A DNA stretch of 64,000 bases from an uncultured Chlorobiota bacterium (GCA_900696645.1 CAADGV010000010.1:1-64000), one strand, 5' to 3'; numbered from the stretch's first letter, positions 52,500 to 61,900 are shown. Made by a program: numbers and translations. Notes: generated by a model not told the origin, from the letters alone.

Positions 52500-53090
52500 A
52501 TGAAGCATACCATTCTTGCCCTGCTTGTGTTTGCAGCATTCAGCGTACAGGCGCAGACTAAGTGGACTCTCGACAAATCACACAGCAATGTGAATTTTGC
52601 CGTCGGCCACATGGTCTTTTCTGAGGTCACCGGCTTGTTCAGAGAATTTGATGCGACTCTTGTTGCATCAAAGGATGATCTGACGGACGCCAAGATCGAA
52701 GCGACCATCAAGACGGCAAGCATTGACACGCAGAATGAGCGGCGGGACAATCACTTGCGATCGGATGATTTTCTGAATGCCGAGAAGTTTCCAGAGATCA
52801 AGTTCGTGAGCACAAAGGTTGAGAAAACCGGAGAGAAGTCGTATACGATCACCGGCAACCTGACGATACGCGACGTAACAAAGCCCGTGGTGCTTGATAC
52901 TGAGTTTCGCGGAACGGTCAACGATCCTTGGGGAAATATCAAGTACGGTTTCAAGGCCACCACCAAGATCGACAGGTTTGAGTTCGGAACTACATGGAAC
53001 AAAGCTCTTGAGGCCGGCGGCCTCGTTGCAGGACGTGAGATTGAAATAACACTTCTCATGCAGTTCGCAAAAGAAAAGCAGCAAGGATAA
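52500..53090 (+). CDS. yceI: Periplasmic YceI-family lipocalin-like protein
   Basis: A 196-residue exported protein. After a signal peptide (MKHTILALLVFAAFSVQAQ) the YceI barrel follows: 'WTLDKSHSNVNFAVGHMVFS', 'GLFREFDATL', 'IKTASIDTQNERRDNHLRSD', 'FLNAEKFPEIKFVS', 'LTIRDVTKPVVLD' and 'FKATTKIDRFEFGTTW'. Structures of family members bind polyisoprenoid or amphiphilic chains. A strong Shine-Dalgarno (AAGGAGAG) precedes the ATG. It lies 44 bases after the nitroreductase and is probably in the same MarR-controlled operon. Confidence 0.93.
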   Translation: MKHTILALLVFAAFSVQAQTKWTLDKSHSNVNFAVGHMVFSEVTGLFREFDATLVASKDDLTDAKIEATIKTASIDTQNERRDNHLRSDDFLNAEKFPEIKFVSTKVEKTGEKSYTITGNLTIRDVTKPVVLDTEFRGTVNDPWGNIKYGFKATTKIDRFEFGTTWNKALEAGGLVAGREIEITLLMQFAKEKQQG

Positions 53091-53107
53091 TACAGCGGGG
53101 CAGAATC

Positions 53108-53977
53108 ATGAAATCCATCTCTCCTGACGCCGGCATTGCATATATCCGACTTTCTGTGAACGACCTCAAGAAGTCTGAGGCGTTCTACGGTGCGTTGCTG
53201 GGATTTCGTGAAGTTGCGAGAACTGATTCAGAGGTTGCCCTGTCACCGACAGGGCAACTTCCTTTTCATATCCACCTGAAAGAGAATCCCGAAGCTGAAC
53301 GTCCGCTACGTGGTTCTGCCGGATTGTTTCATGTGGCAATCCGTTTTTCTGACAGAAAAGAGCTGGCGAAAGCATTGCTGCGCTTGATCGAAAATCGTTA
53401 TCCGATTCAAGGTGCTTCGGATCATGCCGTGAGTGAAGCCATTTACCTGGCCGACTCGGAAGGTAATGGCGTGGAACTCTATTGCGACCGGCCTCGAAGC
53501 GAATGGCACCGCAGCAACGGCGAGATTCACATGGTTACAGAACCGCTTGACGTTGAAGGATTGCTGCAAGCCGCCGATGGCAAGTGGGATGGCATTCATC
53601 CCCAAACCGATATCGGGCATATTCATCTCAGCGTTACGAGCCTTGCCAAAGCCGAGGAATTCTATGTCAAGAACATTGGCTTTGGTGTAACCACAAGGTC
53701 GTATCCCGGAGCCTTGTTTCTTGCAGCCGGCGATTATCATCATCACATCGGCACAAACGTTTGGGCGGGTCGCAACGGCCCGGCAAGGCAGGAGAATACT
53801 GCCGGCATTCTTGCGTTTGGAGTTTCGCTGCCGAAGCAAGAGTGGGAAGCGATGCGACAACGTCTTTCCGAATCGGGATTCTCGTACCCCGCCACTTCAA
53901 TCTTCGGCATGGAGCCGATACTACGTCTTCACGACTTCGACGGAATCGGCGTCGAGTTCATACCGGCCGCGATGTAA
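53108..53977 (+). CDS. VOC-superfamily protein, catechol-dioxygenase (CatE)-like
   Basis: A 289-residue protein with two vicinal-oxygen-chelate modules, each starting with a metal-binding His-strand or its remnant ('AYIRLSVNDLKKSEAFYGAL' and 'IGHIHLSVTSLAKAEEFYVK'). Metal ligands are likely His in 'GHIHLSV', His in 'DYHHHIGTNVW' and Glu in 'FDGIGVEFIP'. The layout resembles Bacillus CatE/MhqO-type ring-cleavage dioxygenases. It starts 17 bases after yceI. With the MarR protein and nitroreductase it suggests a quinone or catechol detoxification unit; the substrate is unknown. Confidence 0.85.
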   Translation: MKSISPDAGIAYIRLSVNDLKKSEAFYGALLGFREVARTDSEVALSPTGQLPFHIHLKENPEAERPLRGSAGLFHVAIRFSDRKELAKALLRLIENRYPIQGASDHAVSEAIYLADSEGNGVELYCDRPRSEWHRSNGEIHMVTEPLDVEGLLQAADGKWDGIHPQTDIGHIHLSVTSLAKAEEFYVKNIGFGVTTRSYPGALFLAAGDYHHHIGTNVWAGRNGPARQENTAGILAFGVSLPKQEWEAMRQRLSESGFSYPATSIFGMEPILRLHDFDGIGVEFIPAAM

Positions 53978-54091
53978 CACCTTCTTTGCAGTCCCTCCGT
54001 TTCGATTCATTGATAGTCACTCCGTTTTTACCTATCTTGACTTCCAAATGCTGATGCATTTCTCAAGTTTTCCCGAATAATTGGAGTAGTA

Positions 54092-55858
54092 TTGTCCTCG
54101 TTCAAGAAGCGCACGCACACATGCGGTGAGTTGCGCGTATCTGACATTGGCAAAACAGTGACACTGACAGGCTGGGTTGACATCAGGCGAGACCTTGGCG
54201 GAGTGATTTTCATTGACTTGCGTGATCGGTATGGAAAAACTCAAGTCGTCTTCAATCCTCAAACCAACGCAGCAGTACACGAGCTTGCCGGGTCGCTGCG
54301 GAATGAGTTTGTGATTTCGGTGTCAGGTCAAGTTGAACACCGCCCTGATGGCACGAACAATCCGGAGCTTGCGACGGGAGAGATCGACGTGATGGCGACG
54401 GAATTGCAGATTCTCAACAAAGCAGAAACACCTCCGTTCCACATCGAGGATTCAATCGAGACCAACGAAGACTTGCGGTTGAAATTCCGCTACCTTGATT
54501 TGCGACGACCGGTGTTGCAGAACAACATCATCGTCCGCCACAAACTCTACCAGATAGTTCACCGCTATTTTGATGAGAATGATTTTGTGGAAATCGAAAC
54601 GCCGGTGTTGATGAAGAGTACGCCGGAAGGCGCAAGAGATTACCTTGTGCCGAGCCGCGTTCAGCACGGGAAGTTCTATGCGCTTCCGCAGTCTCCTCAA
54701 ACATACAAGCAGATTCTCATGGTGGCAGGATTCGACCGGTATGTCCAAATCACGAAATGTTTTCGTGATGAAGACTTGCGGGCTGATCGCCAACCGGAAT
54801 TTACCCAGATTGATGCTGAGATGTCGTTCGTCGATGAAGAGGATGTTCAGCGTATTGCCGAGGGAATGATAGCGAGGATTTTCAAGGACTTGAAAGGGAT
54901 CGAAATTCAACTTCCGCTTCCTCGTCTCACATATAAACAGGCGATGGAAATGTACGGCAGTGACAAGCCGGACACGCGGTTTGAAATGAAGATTACGACA
55001 CTGAACGGGCTGGTTGAGGGTTCGGGGTTCAAGGTGTTTGCGGATAATGTTGCAAAGGGAGGAACGGTTGCCGGAATTGCCGTACCCGGTGCGGCATCGT
55101 TCACTCGCAATCAAATGGATAACCTTGTCGACTACGCAAAGAGCCTCGGTGTCGGCGGACTTGCATACATGAAGTGGACGGAGAAAGGACTTGAATCGGC
55201 AATCGAGAAATTCTTGGGCAAAGAGTTGATGGAGAAGATTGCCGCCGTGATGGGCGCAAAGCAGGGCGATTTACTTCTATTTGTTTCGGACTCGTGGTTG
55301 AAAACCTACTCGACGCTCGGTGCGCTCCGACTTGAAATGGCAAAGCGTCTGAAACTCATAGACGAAGGGAAGTGGAATTTGTTGTGGATTACCGAGTTTC
55401 CGATGTTCGAATTTAGCGAAGAAGAACAGCGCTACGTTGCCATGCATCATCCGTTCACATCGCCGATTCTCGAAGACATACATCTGCTTGATACCGCTCC
55501 GGAGAAGGCACGATCGAGAGCCTACGATATGGTGTTGAACGGAAATGAGTTGGGCGGAGGAAGCATCCGTATTCATGATTCCGCGCTTCAGTCAAAAGTC
55601 TTTTCGTTGTTAGGAATCGACAAAGAAGATGCTGAGAAGCGATTCGGATTTCTGCTCAACGCGTTCAAATACGGCGCGCCGCCGCATGGCGGCATTGCCT
55701 TCGGCCTGGACCGCATCGTGATGCTGTTGACGGGGAGCAAGTCACTGCGCGATGTTATTGCCTTTCCGAAAACCGCAAGTGCAATGTCGCTGATGGATGA
55801 AGCGCCGAGCGAGGTTGATGAAAAACAGCTTCGTGAACTGCACATTCGCGTTGTGTAG
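54092..55858 (+). CDS. aspS: Aspartyl-tRNA synthetase (bacterial type)
   Basis: A 588-residue class IIb synthetase. The N-terminal OB anticodon-binding domain is 'VTLTGWVDIRRDLGGVIFID'. The catalytic core has motif 2 ('ITKCFRDEDLRADRQPEFTQ'), the GAD-type insertion (residues ~290-420) and motif 3 ('GGIAFGLDRIVMLLTGSKSL'). It charges tRNA-Asp, or tRNA-Asn as well if AsnRS is absent. The start is TTG at 54092 with TTGGAG upstream; the first ATG is far inside the conserved domain. Confidence 0.95.
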   Translation: MSSFKKRTHTCGELRVSDIGKTVTLTGWVDIRRDLGGVIFIDLRDRYGKTQVVFNPQTNAAVHELAGSLRNEFVISVSGQVEHRPDGTNNPELATGEIDVMATELQILNKAETPPFHIEDSIETNEDLRLKFRYLDLRRPVLQNNIIVRHKLYQIVHRYFDENDFVEIETPVLMKSTPEGARDYLVPSRVQHGKFYALPQSPQTYKQILMVAGFDRYVQITKCFRDEDLRADRQPEFTQIDAEMSFVDEEDVQRIAEGMIARIFKDLKGIEIQLPLPRLTYKQAMEMYGSDKPDTRFEMKITTLNGLVEGSGFKVFADNVAKGGTVAGIAVPGAASFTRNQMDNLVDYAKSLGVGGLAYMKWTEKGLESAIEKFLGKELMEKIAAVMGAKQGDLLLFVSDSWLKTYSTLGALRLEMAKRLKLIDEGKWNLLWITEFPMFEFSEEEQRYVAMHHPFTSPILEDIHLLDTAPEKARSRAYDMVLNGNELGGGSIRIHDSALQSKVFSLLGIDKEDAEKRFGFLLNAFKYGAPPHGGIAFGLDRIVMLLTGSKSLRDVIAFPKTASAMSLMDEAPSEVDEKQLRELHIRVV

Positions 55859-55957
55859 ACAGCAGAATTGAGAATTGCCGGCTGCCGCTTTGGCGAGGGC
55901 GATGCAATGCAGCAACAAAACAAATCAACCATTCTCTCACTGTTCTAAGGAGGCTTC

Positions 55958-57004
55958 ATGGTTGGCATAGTTGGATACGGGGCATATCTTCCACGATATC
56001 GCATCAAAGCAGAGACAATAGCAAGACAATGGGGTACAGATCCCGAGGCAATCACACGTGGTCTGCAATTGTATGAAAAGACAGTGCCCGGACAGGATGA
56101 AGACACGATTACTATTTCAGTATCTGCCGCGAGATATGCGCTTCGGCGGGCACAAATCGACCCCCAAGAGATTGGAGCCGTCTACATTGGCTCAGAGTCT
56201 CATCCGTACGCGGTTAAGCCAAGCGGGACAATCTTGATCGATGCGCTGGGGATTGGCCCGAACGTGCACGTCGCAAGCTACGAGTTTGCATGTAAAGCAG
56301 GCAGCGAGGCGATGTACGTGGCGTACAGTCACGTCAAGGCGGGCGAAATGAAATACGCGTTGGGGATCGGGGCTGATACATCACAAGGCGCGCCCGGTGA
56401 TGCACTCGAGTACTCGGCGTCTGCGGGTGGGGCAGCGTTTATCATGGGAAGCGAGCGTGTCGTGGCGGAAATTCTCTTCACACACTCCTACACGTCTGAC
56501 ACCCCCGACTTCTGGAGACGCGAAGGCGAATCCTATCCGCGTCACGGTGGCCGGTTTACCGGCGATCCTGCATACTTCAAGCACATCATGGGAGCCGCGA
56601 CCGCGTTGCTAGAGAAATCCAAAATGTCGCCGGAGGATTTCAAGTACGCAGTCTTTCACATGCCCAACGGAAAATTTCCCAACGAGGTTGGGAAGCGACT
56701 GGGATTCAAAAAGGAACAACTGGAGGCCGGTTGGATTGTTCCGTGGATGGGGAACACCTATTCAGGCTCTTCTCCCACCGGTCTGGCGGCAATTCTTGAT
56801 GTTGCCAAACCCGGCGATTTGATTTTCATGGTTTCGTTCGGTTCAGGTGCCGGGAGCGATGGCTTCATTTATCGAGTGACAGACGAGATCACGAAAGTGC
56901 AAGACCGTGCCCCGAAGTTGCGTGAAATGTTGGACAATCAGAAAACCTATCTCAACTACGGCGAGTATGCGAAGTTCCGCCGGAAAATCAAACTCAACGA
57001 CTAA
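55958..57004 (+). CDS. Archaeal-type hydroxymethylglutaryl-CoA synthase
   Basis: A 348-residue thiolase-fold enzyme of the archaeal HMG-CoA synthase group (former UPF0219). Landmarks are '[20 protein letters not shown]', the catalytic Cys C112 in '[16 protein letters not shown]', the His in '[19 protein letters not shown]' and the C-terminal '[15 protein letters not shown]'. The reaction joins acetyl-CoA and acetoacetyl-CoA to HMG-CoA, the second step of the mevalonate route. A strong Shine-Dalgarno (AAGGAGG) precedes the ATG. The thiolase gene begins 11 bases after the stop. Use in a non-mevalonate, HMG-CoA-like branched-acyl reaction is possible. Confidence 0.88.
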   Translation: MVGIVGYGAYLPRYRIKAETIARQWGTDPEAITRGLQLYEKTVPGQDEDTITISVSAARYALRRAQIDPQEIGAVYIGSESHPYAVKPSGTILIDALGIGPNVHVASYEFACKAGSEAMYVAYSHVKAGEMKYALGIGADTSQGAPGDALEYSASAGGAAFIMGSERVVAEILFTHSYTSDTPDFWRREGESYPRHGGRFTGDPAYFKHIMGAATALLEKSKMSPEDFKYAVFHMPNGKFPNEVGKRLGFKKEQLEAGWIVPWMGNTYSGSSPTGLAAILDVAKPGDLIFMVSFGSGAGSDGFIYRVTDEITKVQDRAPKLREMLDNQKTYLNYGEYAKFRRKIKLND

Positions 57005-57015
57005 AGGAGGCCACG

Positions 57016-58167
57016 ATGAGAGATGTAGTTGTAATCGGGGCTGGCATGACCCAGTTCGGCGAGCTCTGGAACAAGTCGATTAAGGATATCTTTGTAGAAG
57101 CTGCATTGAAGGCAATTGAAGATGCCGGCGTCGACCATATTGATTCGATGTATGTTGGTGCGATGTCTCCCGGACTCTTTGTCGGACAAGAACACCTCGG
57201 CGCAGTCATGGCGGATTACCTTGGCGTTACACCAATACCCGCGACACATGTTGAGTCGGCGTGCGCTTCGGGAGGTGCTTCGTTCCGTCAAGCGTTTCTG
57301 GAAGTTGCTTCCGGAGCGAGTGAAATCGTGTTGGCCGGTGGTGTAGAGAAGATGACAGATGGTGCGGATGTTACCGAGGCGCTTGCAACGGCCGCTGATC
57401 AGGAGTATGAGGTCTATCAGGGTATTACCTTTCCCGGTTTGTATGCGCTGATCGCCCGGGCGCATATGGAACGATACGGAACGACACGTGAGCAATTGGC
57501 AGCCGTAGCGGTCAAGAACCACCGCAACGGTGCGAAGAATCCCAACGCGCAATTTCGTTCTGAGGTCACTGCAGAGCAGGTGATGAAATCAACCATGGTA
57601 GCTGACCCGTTGCGTTTGCTCGACTGCTCGCCTGTAAGCGACGGTGGAGCGGCCGTAATCGTCGCTTCAATGGATGTTGCAAAGAAGTTGAAGAAGAACC
57701 CAATCCGTGTGATTGCCTCCGCGCAATCCTCCGATACCATCGCTTTGCACAGCCGCAAAGACATCACCACCCTGAACTCGGTCGTGAAAGCCGCCGAGAA
57801 AGCGTACAAGATTGCTGATAAGAAGCCTGCCGATATTCACCTTGTCGAAGTCCACGACTGTTTCACGATAGCTGAAATTGTTACGACTGAAGATCTGGGT
57901 TTCTTCGAAAAAGGCAAGGGAGGAGAGGCAGCCGAGAAAGGATGGACATCGATTGAGTGTAAGCGCATTCCGGTAAACACAAGCGGTGGGTTGAAGTCAA
58001 AAGGCCATCCGGTCGGTGCAACGGGTGTTGCTCAAATCATCGAGCTATATGAACAGTTGAACGGTACGGCAGGTTCACGGCAGGTGCAAGGAGCACGCGT
58101 CGGGATGGCCCAGAACATGGGAGGTACGGGTGCAAGTTGTGTCATTCATATCTTGGAGGCATCATGA
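57016..58167 (+). CDS. Archaeal-type acetyl-CoA acetyltransferase (thiolase)
   Basis: A 383-residue thiolase/SCP2-like enzyme. The acyl-accepting Cys is C83 in '[18 protein letters not shown]'. Later catalytic elements are '[19 protein letters not shown]' (His) and '[18 protein letters not shown]' (His). The second Cys of classical biosynthetic thiolases ('CxG' near the C-terminus) is replaced here by '[14 protein letters not shown]'. The sequence belongs to the archaeal group that condenses two acetyl-CoA. Its Shine-Dalgarno is AAGGAGG, and the stop overlaps the DUF35 start by 4 bases. The conserved neighbours strongly support a physical complex. Confidence 0.9.
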   Translation: MRDVVVIGAGMTQFGELWNKSIKDIFVEAALKAIEDAGVDHIDSMYVGAMSPGLFVGQEHLGAVMADYLGVTPIPATHVESACASGGASFRQAFLEVASGASEIVLAGGVEKMTDGADVTEALATAADQEYEVYQGITFPGLYALIARAHMERYGTTREQLAAVAVKNHRNGAKNPNAQFRSEVTAEQVMKSTMVADPLRLLDCSPVSDGGAAVIVASMDVAKKLKKNPIRVIASAQSSDTIALHSRKDITTLNSVVKAAEKAYKIADKKPADIHLVEVHDCFTIAEIVTTEDLGFFEKGKGGEAAEKGWTSIECKRIPVNTSGGLKSKGHPVGATGVAQIIELYEQLNGTAGSRQVQGARVGMAQNMGGTGASCVIHILEAS

Positions 58168-58553
58168 TCACTGCAAGATATCATCGCGAAATTCCTCAAC
58201 GATACCGGCTTGAAGCTGGCAAATGTCTGGCGTGCGGACACCTGAGTTTTCCGCCGCGCCTCGTCTGCCCGGAATGCAAAGCAAAGAAGTTCGAGACGGT
58301 AACCTTGAGTGACGAAGGGACTCTTGTTACGTTTACTGTCGTCCGTGTTGCGTCGGACAAGTTCTCAAAGGAAACACCGTTTCCCGTCGGTATCGTTGAA
58401 CTGAACGGCGGCGTTCGCGTCACGGCACAGATTGCAGATGCAAACATCGATGAACTGAAGATTGGCCAGAAGTTGCGGATCGTCTTCCGCAGAATACAGG
58501 ACGACGGCAAAGCAGGCATTTTGTGCTACGGATACAAAGCCATCATGGCATAG
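58164..58553 (+). CDS. DUF35 OB-fold/zinc-ribbon scaffold protein
   Basis: A 129-residue protein. The N-terminal zinc ribbon has C21, C24, C35 and C38 ('[20 protein letters not shown]'), and the OB-fold follows ('[17 protein letters not shown]', '[18 protein letters not shown]'). The archaeal homologue bridges thiolase and HMG-CoA synthase and holds a shared CoA-binding site that channels acetoacetyl-CoA. The ATG overlaps the thiolase stop (ATGA), so translation is coupled, fitting a fixed stoichiometry. An upstream in-phase start at 58137 lies inside the thiolase gene and is rejected. Confidence 0.9.
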   Translation: MITARYHREIPQRYRLEAGKCLACGHLSFPPRLVCPECKAKKFETVTLSDEGTLVTFTVVRVASDKFSKETPFPVGIVELNGGVRVTAQIADANIDELKIGQKLRIVFRRIQDDGKAGILCYGYKAIMA

Positions 58554-58684
58554 GAAACGAAGTACACTTCAGCTATTAGCAGCCGGATCTCTGCTCGCCG
58601 GGAAGCTTGGGAACGATGCGTAGCAGAATCACGCTGGCACCGAAGGCGGGTTGGGACTCACTCTCTATCACAACAACGTACTGC

Positions 58685-60046
58685 ATGAAAGACAAAATCA
58701 GAATTGCATCCGGACAAGGATTTTGGGGTGACTTGCAGAATGCCCCGTACGATCAAGTTACCAAAGGTCCGATCGACTACATCATGATGGACTTCCTCGC
58801 TGAAGTTACCATGTCCATCCTGCAAAAGCAGAAAAAGCGCAATCCTGAGACCGGGTATGCGAGAGACCTTGTACACATGATTGAGCATATCTTGCCAATC
58901 TGTCTGGAAAAAGGTATACGGATAATCTCCAACGGCGGCGGCGTCAATCCGAAAGGATGCCGGGATGCAATCTTTAGTTGGGCGCACAAAAAGGGAATCA
59001 GGAATCTGAAGATCGGGACGGTGTTTGGCGACGACATACTTGGAAGTCTGGATGAGTTCAGCAAACGCGGGATTAAGCTGAACAACATGGATACCGGAGA
59101 GAGTCTTGATGCAGTGAGAAACAAAGTGATGAGTGCTAACGTGTACTTTGGTGCATGGCCCATCGTTGATGCCCTGAACCAAGGTGCCCAGATTGTCATC
59201 ACCGGTCGGACGACGGATACCGGCCTGACACTTGCGCCGATGGTTCATGAGTTTGGGTGGAAGGAAGATGACTGGGATAGGATTGCGGCAGGCACAGTTG
59301 CCGGCCACATTCTCGAGTGTGGCGGGCAAGCGAGTGGTGGAAATTTCTCCGCTGATTGGAGGAGTGTTCCCGATCTTGCCCGCATTGGTTTTCCCATCGC
59401 TGAAGCGTTTCCAAACGGTGAGGTGATCATTACAAAACACGAAAATACCGGAGGACTTGTCTCACGTCAAACAGTAACAGAACAGTTGATGTACGAGATT
59501 GGCAATCCGGCCAATTACATTACGCCGGATTGTGTCGCGGATTTCACGACCATTCATCTTGAAGATATTGGCCCCAATCGTGTTAGGATGTTTGGCGTAA
59601 GAGGCAAACCGGCAACGGATTCGTACAAAGTGTCGATGTCGTATCTTGATGGCTACACGGCTATCGGCACGCTGACATACGCATGGCCCGATGCATTGGA
59701 AAAGGCAAAAGCCGCGGATGAGATCCTTCGTAGGCGTCTTTCAGATCTCGGATTGAACTTCGATGAGATTCGGTCGGAGTTTATGGGCTACAATTCGTGC
59801 CACGGTCCGCTTTCGGTTATGCCGAATGAGACAAACGAGGTTGTGCTGCGGATCGGGGTTCGTGGTCACGACCATAAAGCGGTTGAGCGCTTTGGGATGG
59901 AACTCGCGCCGCTCATACTTACTGGTCCGCCAGCCGTGACAGGTTTTGCCGGCGGTCGCCCGAAACCGAGCGAGGTAGTTGCCTATTGGCCGGCGCTTAT
60001 TCCCAAGACCGCTGTACAACCGATCGTCGAAGTTGTTGAAGTGTAA
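58685..60046 (+). CDS. AtuA-type (DUF1446) protein, N-terminal part of a split AtuA
   Basis: A 453-residue protein of the acyclic-terpene-utilisation AtuA family (DUF1446): 'IRIASGQGFWGDLQNAPYDQ', 'YIMMDFLAEVTMSILQKQK', 'GIRIISNGGGVNPKGCRDAI', 'IVITGRTTDTGLTLAPMVHE' and 'LECGGQASGGNFSADW'. In Pseudomonas the family is tied to citronellol/geraniol breakdown, but its reaction is not established. The fused ~100-residue C-terminal domain of long AtuA proteins is missing here and encoded separately at 60274. ATG 58685 begins at the family N-terminus; starts at TTG 58607 or ATG 58616 would add ~25 unrelated residues. Confidence 0.82.
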   Translation: MKDKIRIASGQGFWGDLQNAPYDQVTKGPIDYIMMDFLAEVTMSILQKQKKRNPETGYARDLVHMIEHILPICLEKGIRIISNGGGVNPKGCRDAIFSWAHKKGIRNLKIGTVFGDDILGSLDEFSKRGIKLNNMDTGESLDAVRNKVMSANVYFGAWPIVDALNQGAQIVITGRTTDTGLTLAPMVHEFGWKEDDWDRIAAGTVAGHILECGGQASGGNFSADWRSVPDLARIGFPIAEAFPNGEVIITKHENTGGLVSRQTVTEQLMYEIGNPANYITPDCVADFTTIHLEDIGPNRVRMFGVRGKPATDSYKVSMSYLDGYTAIGTLTYAWPDALEKAKAADEILRRRLSDLGLNFDEIRSEFMGYNSCHGPLSVMPNETNEVVLRIGVRGHDHKAVERFGMELAPLILTGPPAVTGFAGGRPKPSEVVAYWPALIPKTAVQPIVEVVEV

Positions 60047-60114
60047 GAATATTCCCAACTTCTCGTTGGGATCATCCACCACAACACTCATACATCAAGA
60101 AAGGAAAAACCGTC

Positions 60115-60270
60115 ATGGCACGAAAACGAACAACTCACAGAAGCGTGTCGGGAACGAAGCTGTATGCGGTGCGGGATTCGAAGGGGAGATTCGTTGATAT
60201 CCAAACGTACAAGCGGGCCCATGCTGCCGATCTACGCAAGACCAGCAAGAGTGAAAAGAAGAAGAAATAA
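60115..60270 (+). CDS. 51-residue basic protein between the two AtuA parts
   Basis: A small protein (M-A-R-K-R-T-T-H-R start) with a conserved-looking core 'YAVRDSKGRFVDIQTYKRA' and a lysine-rich tail ('SKSEKKKK'). It has a good Shine-Dalgarno (AAAGGA, 60100s) and sits 3 bases before the next gene. The core resembles short basic hypothetical proteins I recall from other bacteria of varied phyla, possibly nucleic-acid-binding. It is too short for standard gene finders to favour, but the spacing and codon pattern support it. Confidence 0.65.
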   Translation: MARKRTTHRSVSGTKLYAVRDSKGRFVDIQTYKRAHAADLRKTSKSEKKKK

Positions 60271-60273
60271 TTC

Positions 60274-60597
60274 ATGAAGATCAGATTGATCGATATCGCC
60301 CACGCCCGGTCCGGCGACAAAGGAGATACCGGAAATGTCGGCGTCATTGCACGTAAACAGGAGTACTATCCGTTGTTGGCAAAGTATCTCACTGTTGAAC
60401 GAGTGAAGAAACATTTCAACGGCATTGCGCTCGGGAAGGTTGAGAGATTTGAAATTCCCAATCTGTGGGCGATTAATTTTCTGCTGCATGAAGCACTCGG
60501 AGGCGGTGGCACGAAGTCCCTCAAGAACGATGCACAAGGTAAAACGCTGAGCAGCGCAATGCTGCGCATGGAATTGGATATTGACGAGAAACTGTAA
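60274..60597 (+). CDS. AtuA C-terminal ferredoxin-fold domain as a separate protein
   Basis: A 107-residue protein ('MKIRLIDIAHARSGDKGDTG', then 'NVGVIARKQEYYPLLAKYLT', 'RFEIPNLWAINFLLHEALGG') that matches the C-terminal domain of AtuA-family proteins, where 'ARSGDKGD' is a hallmark. It follows the 51-residue gene by 3 bases. The two AtuA parts are encoded in the same operon and order as the fused form, so they probably act together. Confidence 0.82.
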   Translation: MKIRLIDIAHARSGDKGDTGNVGVIARKQEYYPLLAKYLTVERVKKHFNGIALGKVERFEIPNLWAINFLLHEALGGGGTKSLKNDAQGKTLSSAMLRMELDIDEKL

Positions 60598-60786
60598 GCG
60601 AAAGGGTGCTTCGAAGACGGCGAACAATGGACAATGAAAATGTTAACGAGACGCCGGAATGCCGACCACCATTGAAGTGAGGTCGTTGTTCCGATTAATA
60701 ACAGATAATCCCCTAAAAAGACAGGCTCGATCTCACGTTTCTATCGGAATTACTGCACAAGAAGTAGGAAGTTTACAAAGGAGTAA

Positions 60787-61900
60787 ATGATGTTTGAAGA
60801 ACAAAAAGAGCGTGTTCAGAAACTCAAGAAACAACTGACCGAGCTTCGAGGTTATCTTTGACGTAGATGCAAAAGAACAAGAAGCGGCCGGCTTGCAGTC
60901 AAAAACCGAAGCCCCGAATTTCTGGAATGATAATGTCGCTGCACAGAAGACGATGCAGCAACTCAGTTCGTTGAAGGAATGGGTTGATGGTTGGAAAACC
61001 CTGAAGCGGACGCTCGACGATGCCGGGTCGCTGCTCGAGCTCGCGGAAGAATCCAACGATTCATCACTGGGTTCCGAGATCGACAAGGAACTGGATAAAG
61101 TAGAGAAGGGGATAGGAGACCTGGAATTCCGCAACATGCTCAGCGGTGCCGACGACAAACGTAACTGCATTCTGAACATCAACTCCGGTGCAGGGGGCAC
61201 GGAGTCGCAGGATTGGGCGGAAATGCTGCTTCGCATGTATGTTCGATGGTCTGAACGACAAGGCTACAAAGTCGTGTTGACTGACCGGCTTGATGGTGAT
61301 GGAGCCGGAATCAAGAGCGCATCAATTGAGGTAATAGGCGAGTATGCCTATGGCTACTTGAAGGCGGAAAACGGCGTGCACCGGCTCGTCCGAATCTCCC
61401 CGTTTGATGCAAATGCCCGGCGGCATACATCGTTCGCCTCAGTGTTCGTGTATCCGGAAATGGATGATGATGTTGAGATTGAAATCAATCCGGCGGATAT
61501 CAAGGTCGATACGTTCCGCTCGGGCGGGAAAGGCGGACAAAACGTCAACAAAGTTGAAACCGCAGTCCGCATTACCCATATTCCGACAGGCATTGTGGTT
61601 GCATGCCAGCAGGAACGTTCGCAATTCCAGAATAAGGAGCGTGCACTGAATATGCTGAAATCCCAGTTGTATCAGAAGCGGAAGGAAGAAGAAGAAGCGC
61701 GCCTGAACGCTATCGAAAACACGAAGAAAAAAATCGAATGGGGGAGCCAGATTCGCTCATACGTTTTTCATCCCTACAATATGGTCAAGGATCACAGGAC
61801 AGACGTCGAAACAAGCGACGTACATGGCGTAATGGACGGCGATCTTGACGCCTTCATCAAAGGGTACCTGATGGAATTCAGTTCGAAGGGAACTGCATAG
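60787..61900 (+). CDS. prfB: Peptide chain release factor 2, with programmed +1 frameshift
   Basis: A 370-residue release factor read by joining 24 codons from 60787 (frame ends at TGA 60859-60861) to a second frame starting at GAC 60860. The second frame contains the stop-codon-recognition tripeptide S204-P205-F206, specific to RF2 (UGA and UAA), and the catalytic G249-G250-Q251 ('[13 protein letters not shown]'). These positions are within one residue of E. coli RF2. The Shine-Dalgarno AAGGAG lies just upstream of ATG 60787. RF2 autoregulates by this frameshift: little RF2 means slow termination at TGA and more shifting. Confidence 0.97.
60847..60862 (+). promoter_or_regulatory. Programmed +1 frameshift site of prfB
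   Basis: The core is CTT TGA C (60856-60862), preceded by GAGG (60848-60851), a Shine-Dalgarno-like stimulator. This is the pattern CGAGGTTATCTTTGAC, close to the classic AGGGGGTATCTTTGAC. The ribosome slips from CTT into the +1 frame to read GAC. Confidence 0.97.

Noticed and set aside
60054-60070. CCCAAC/GTTGGG hairpin after the AtuA gene as a terminator
   Set aside because: Only 6 bp of stem and no T-tract; the downstream small genes look co-transcribed.
60893-61900. prfB as a 335-residue gene starting in the second frame
   Set aside because: The first frame, the CTT-TGA-C site and the Shine-Dalgarno at 60787 show the standard programmed frameshift.
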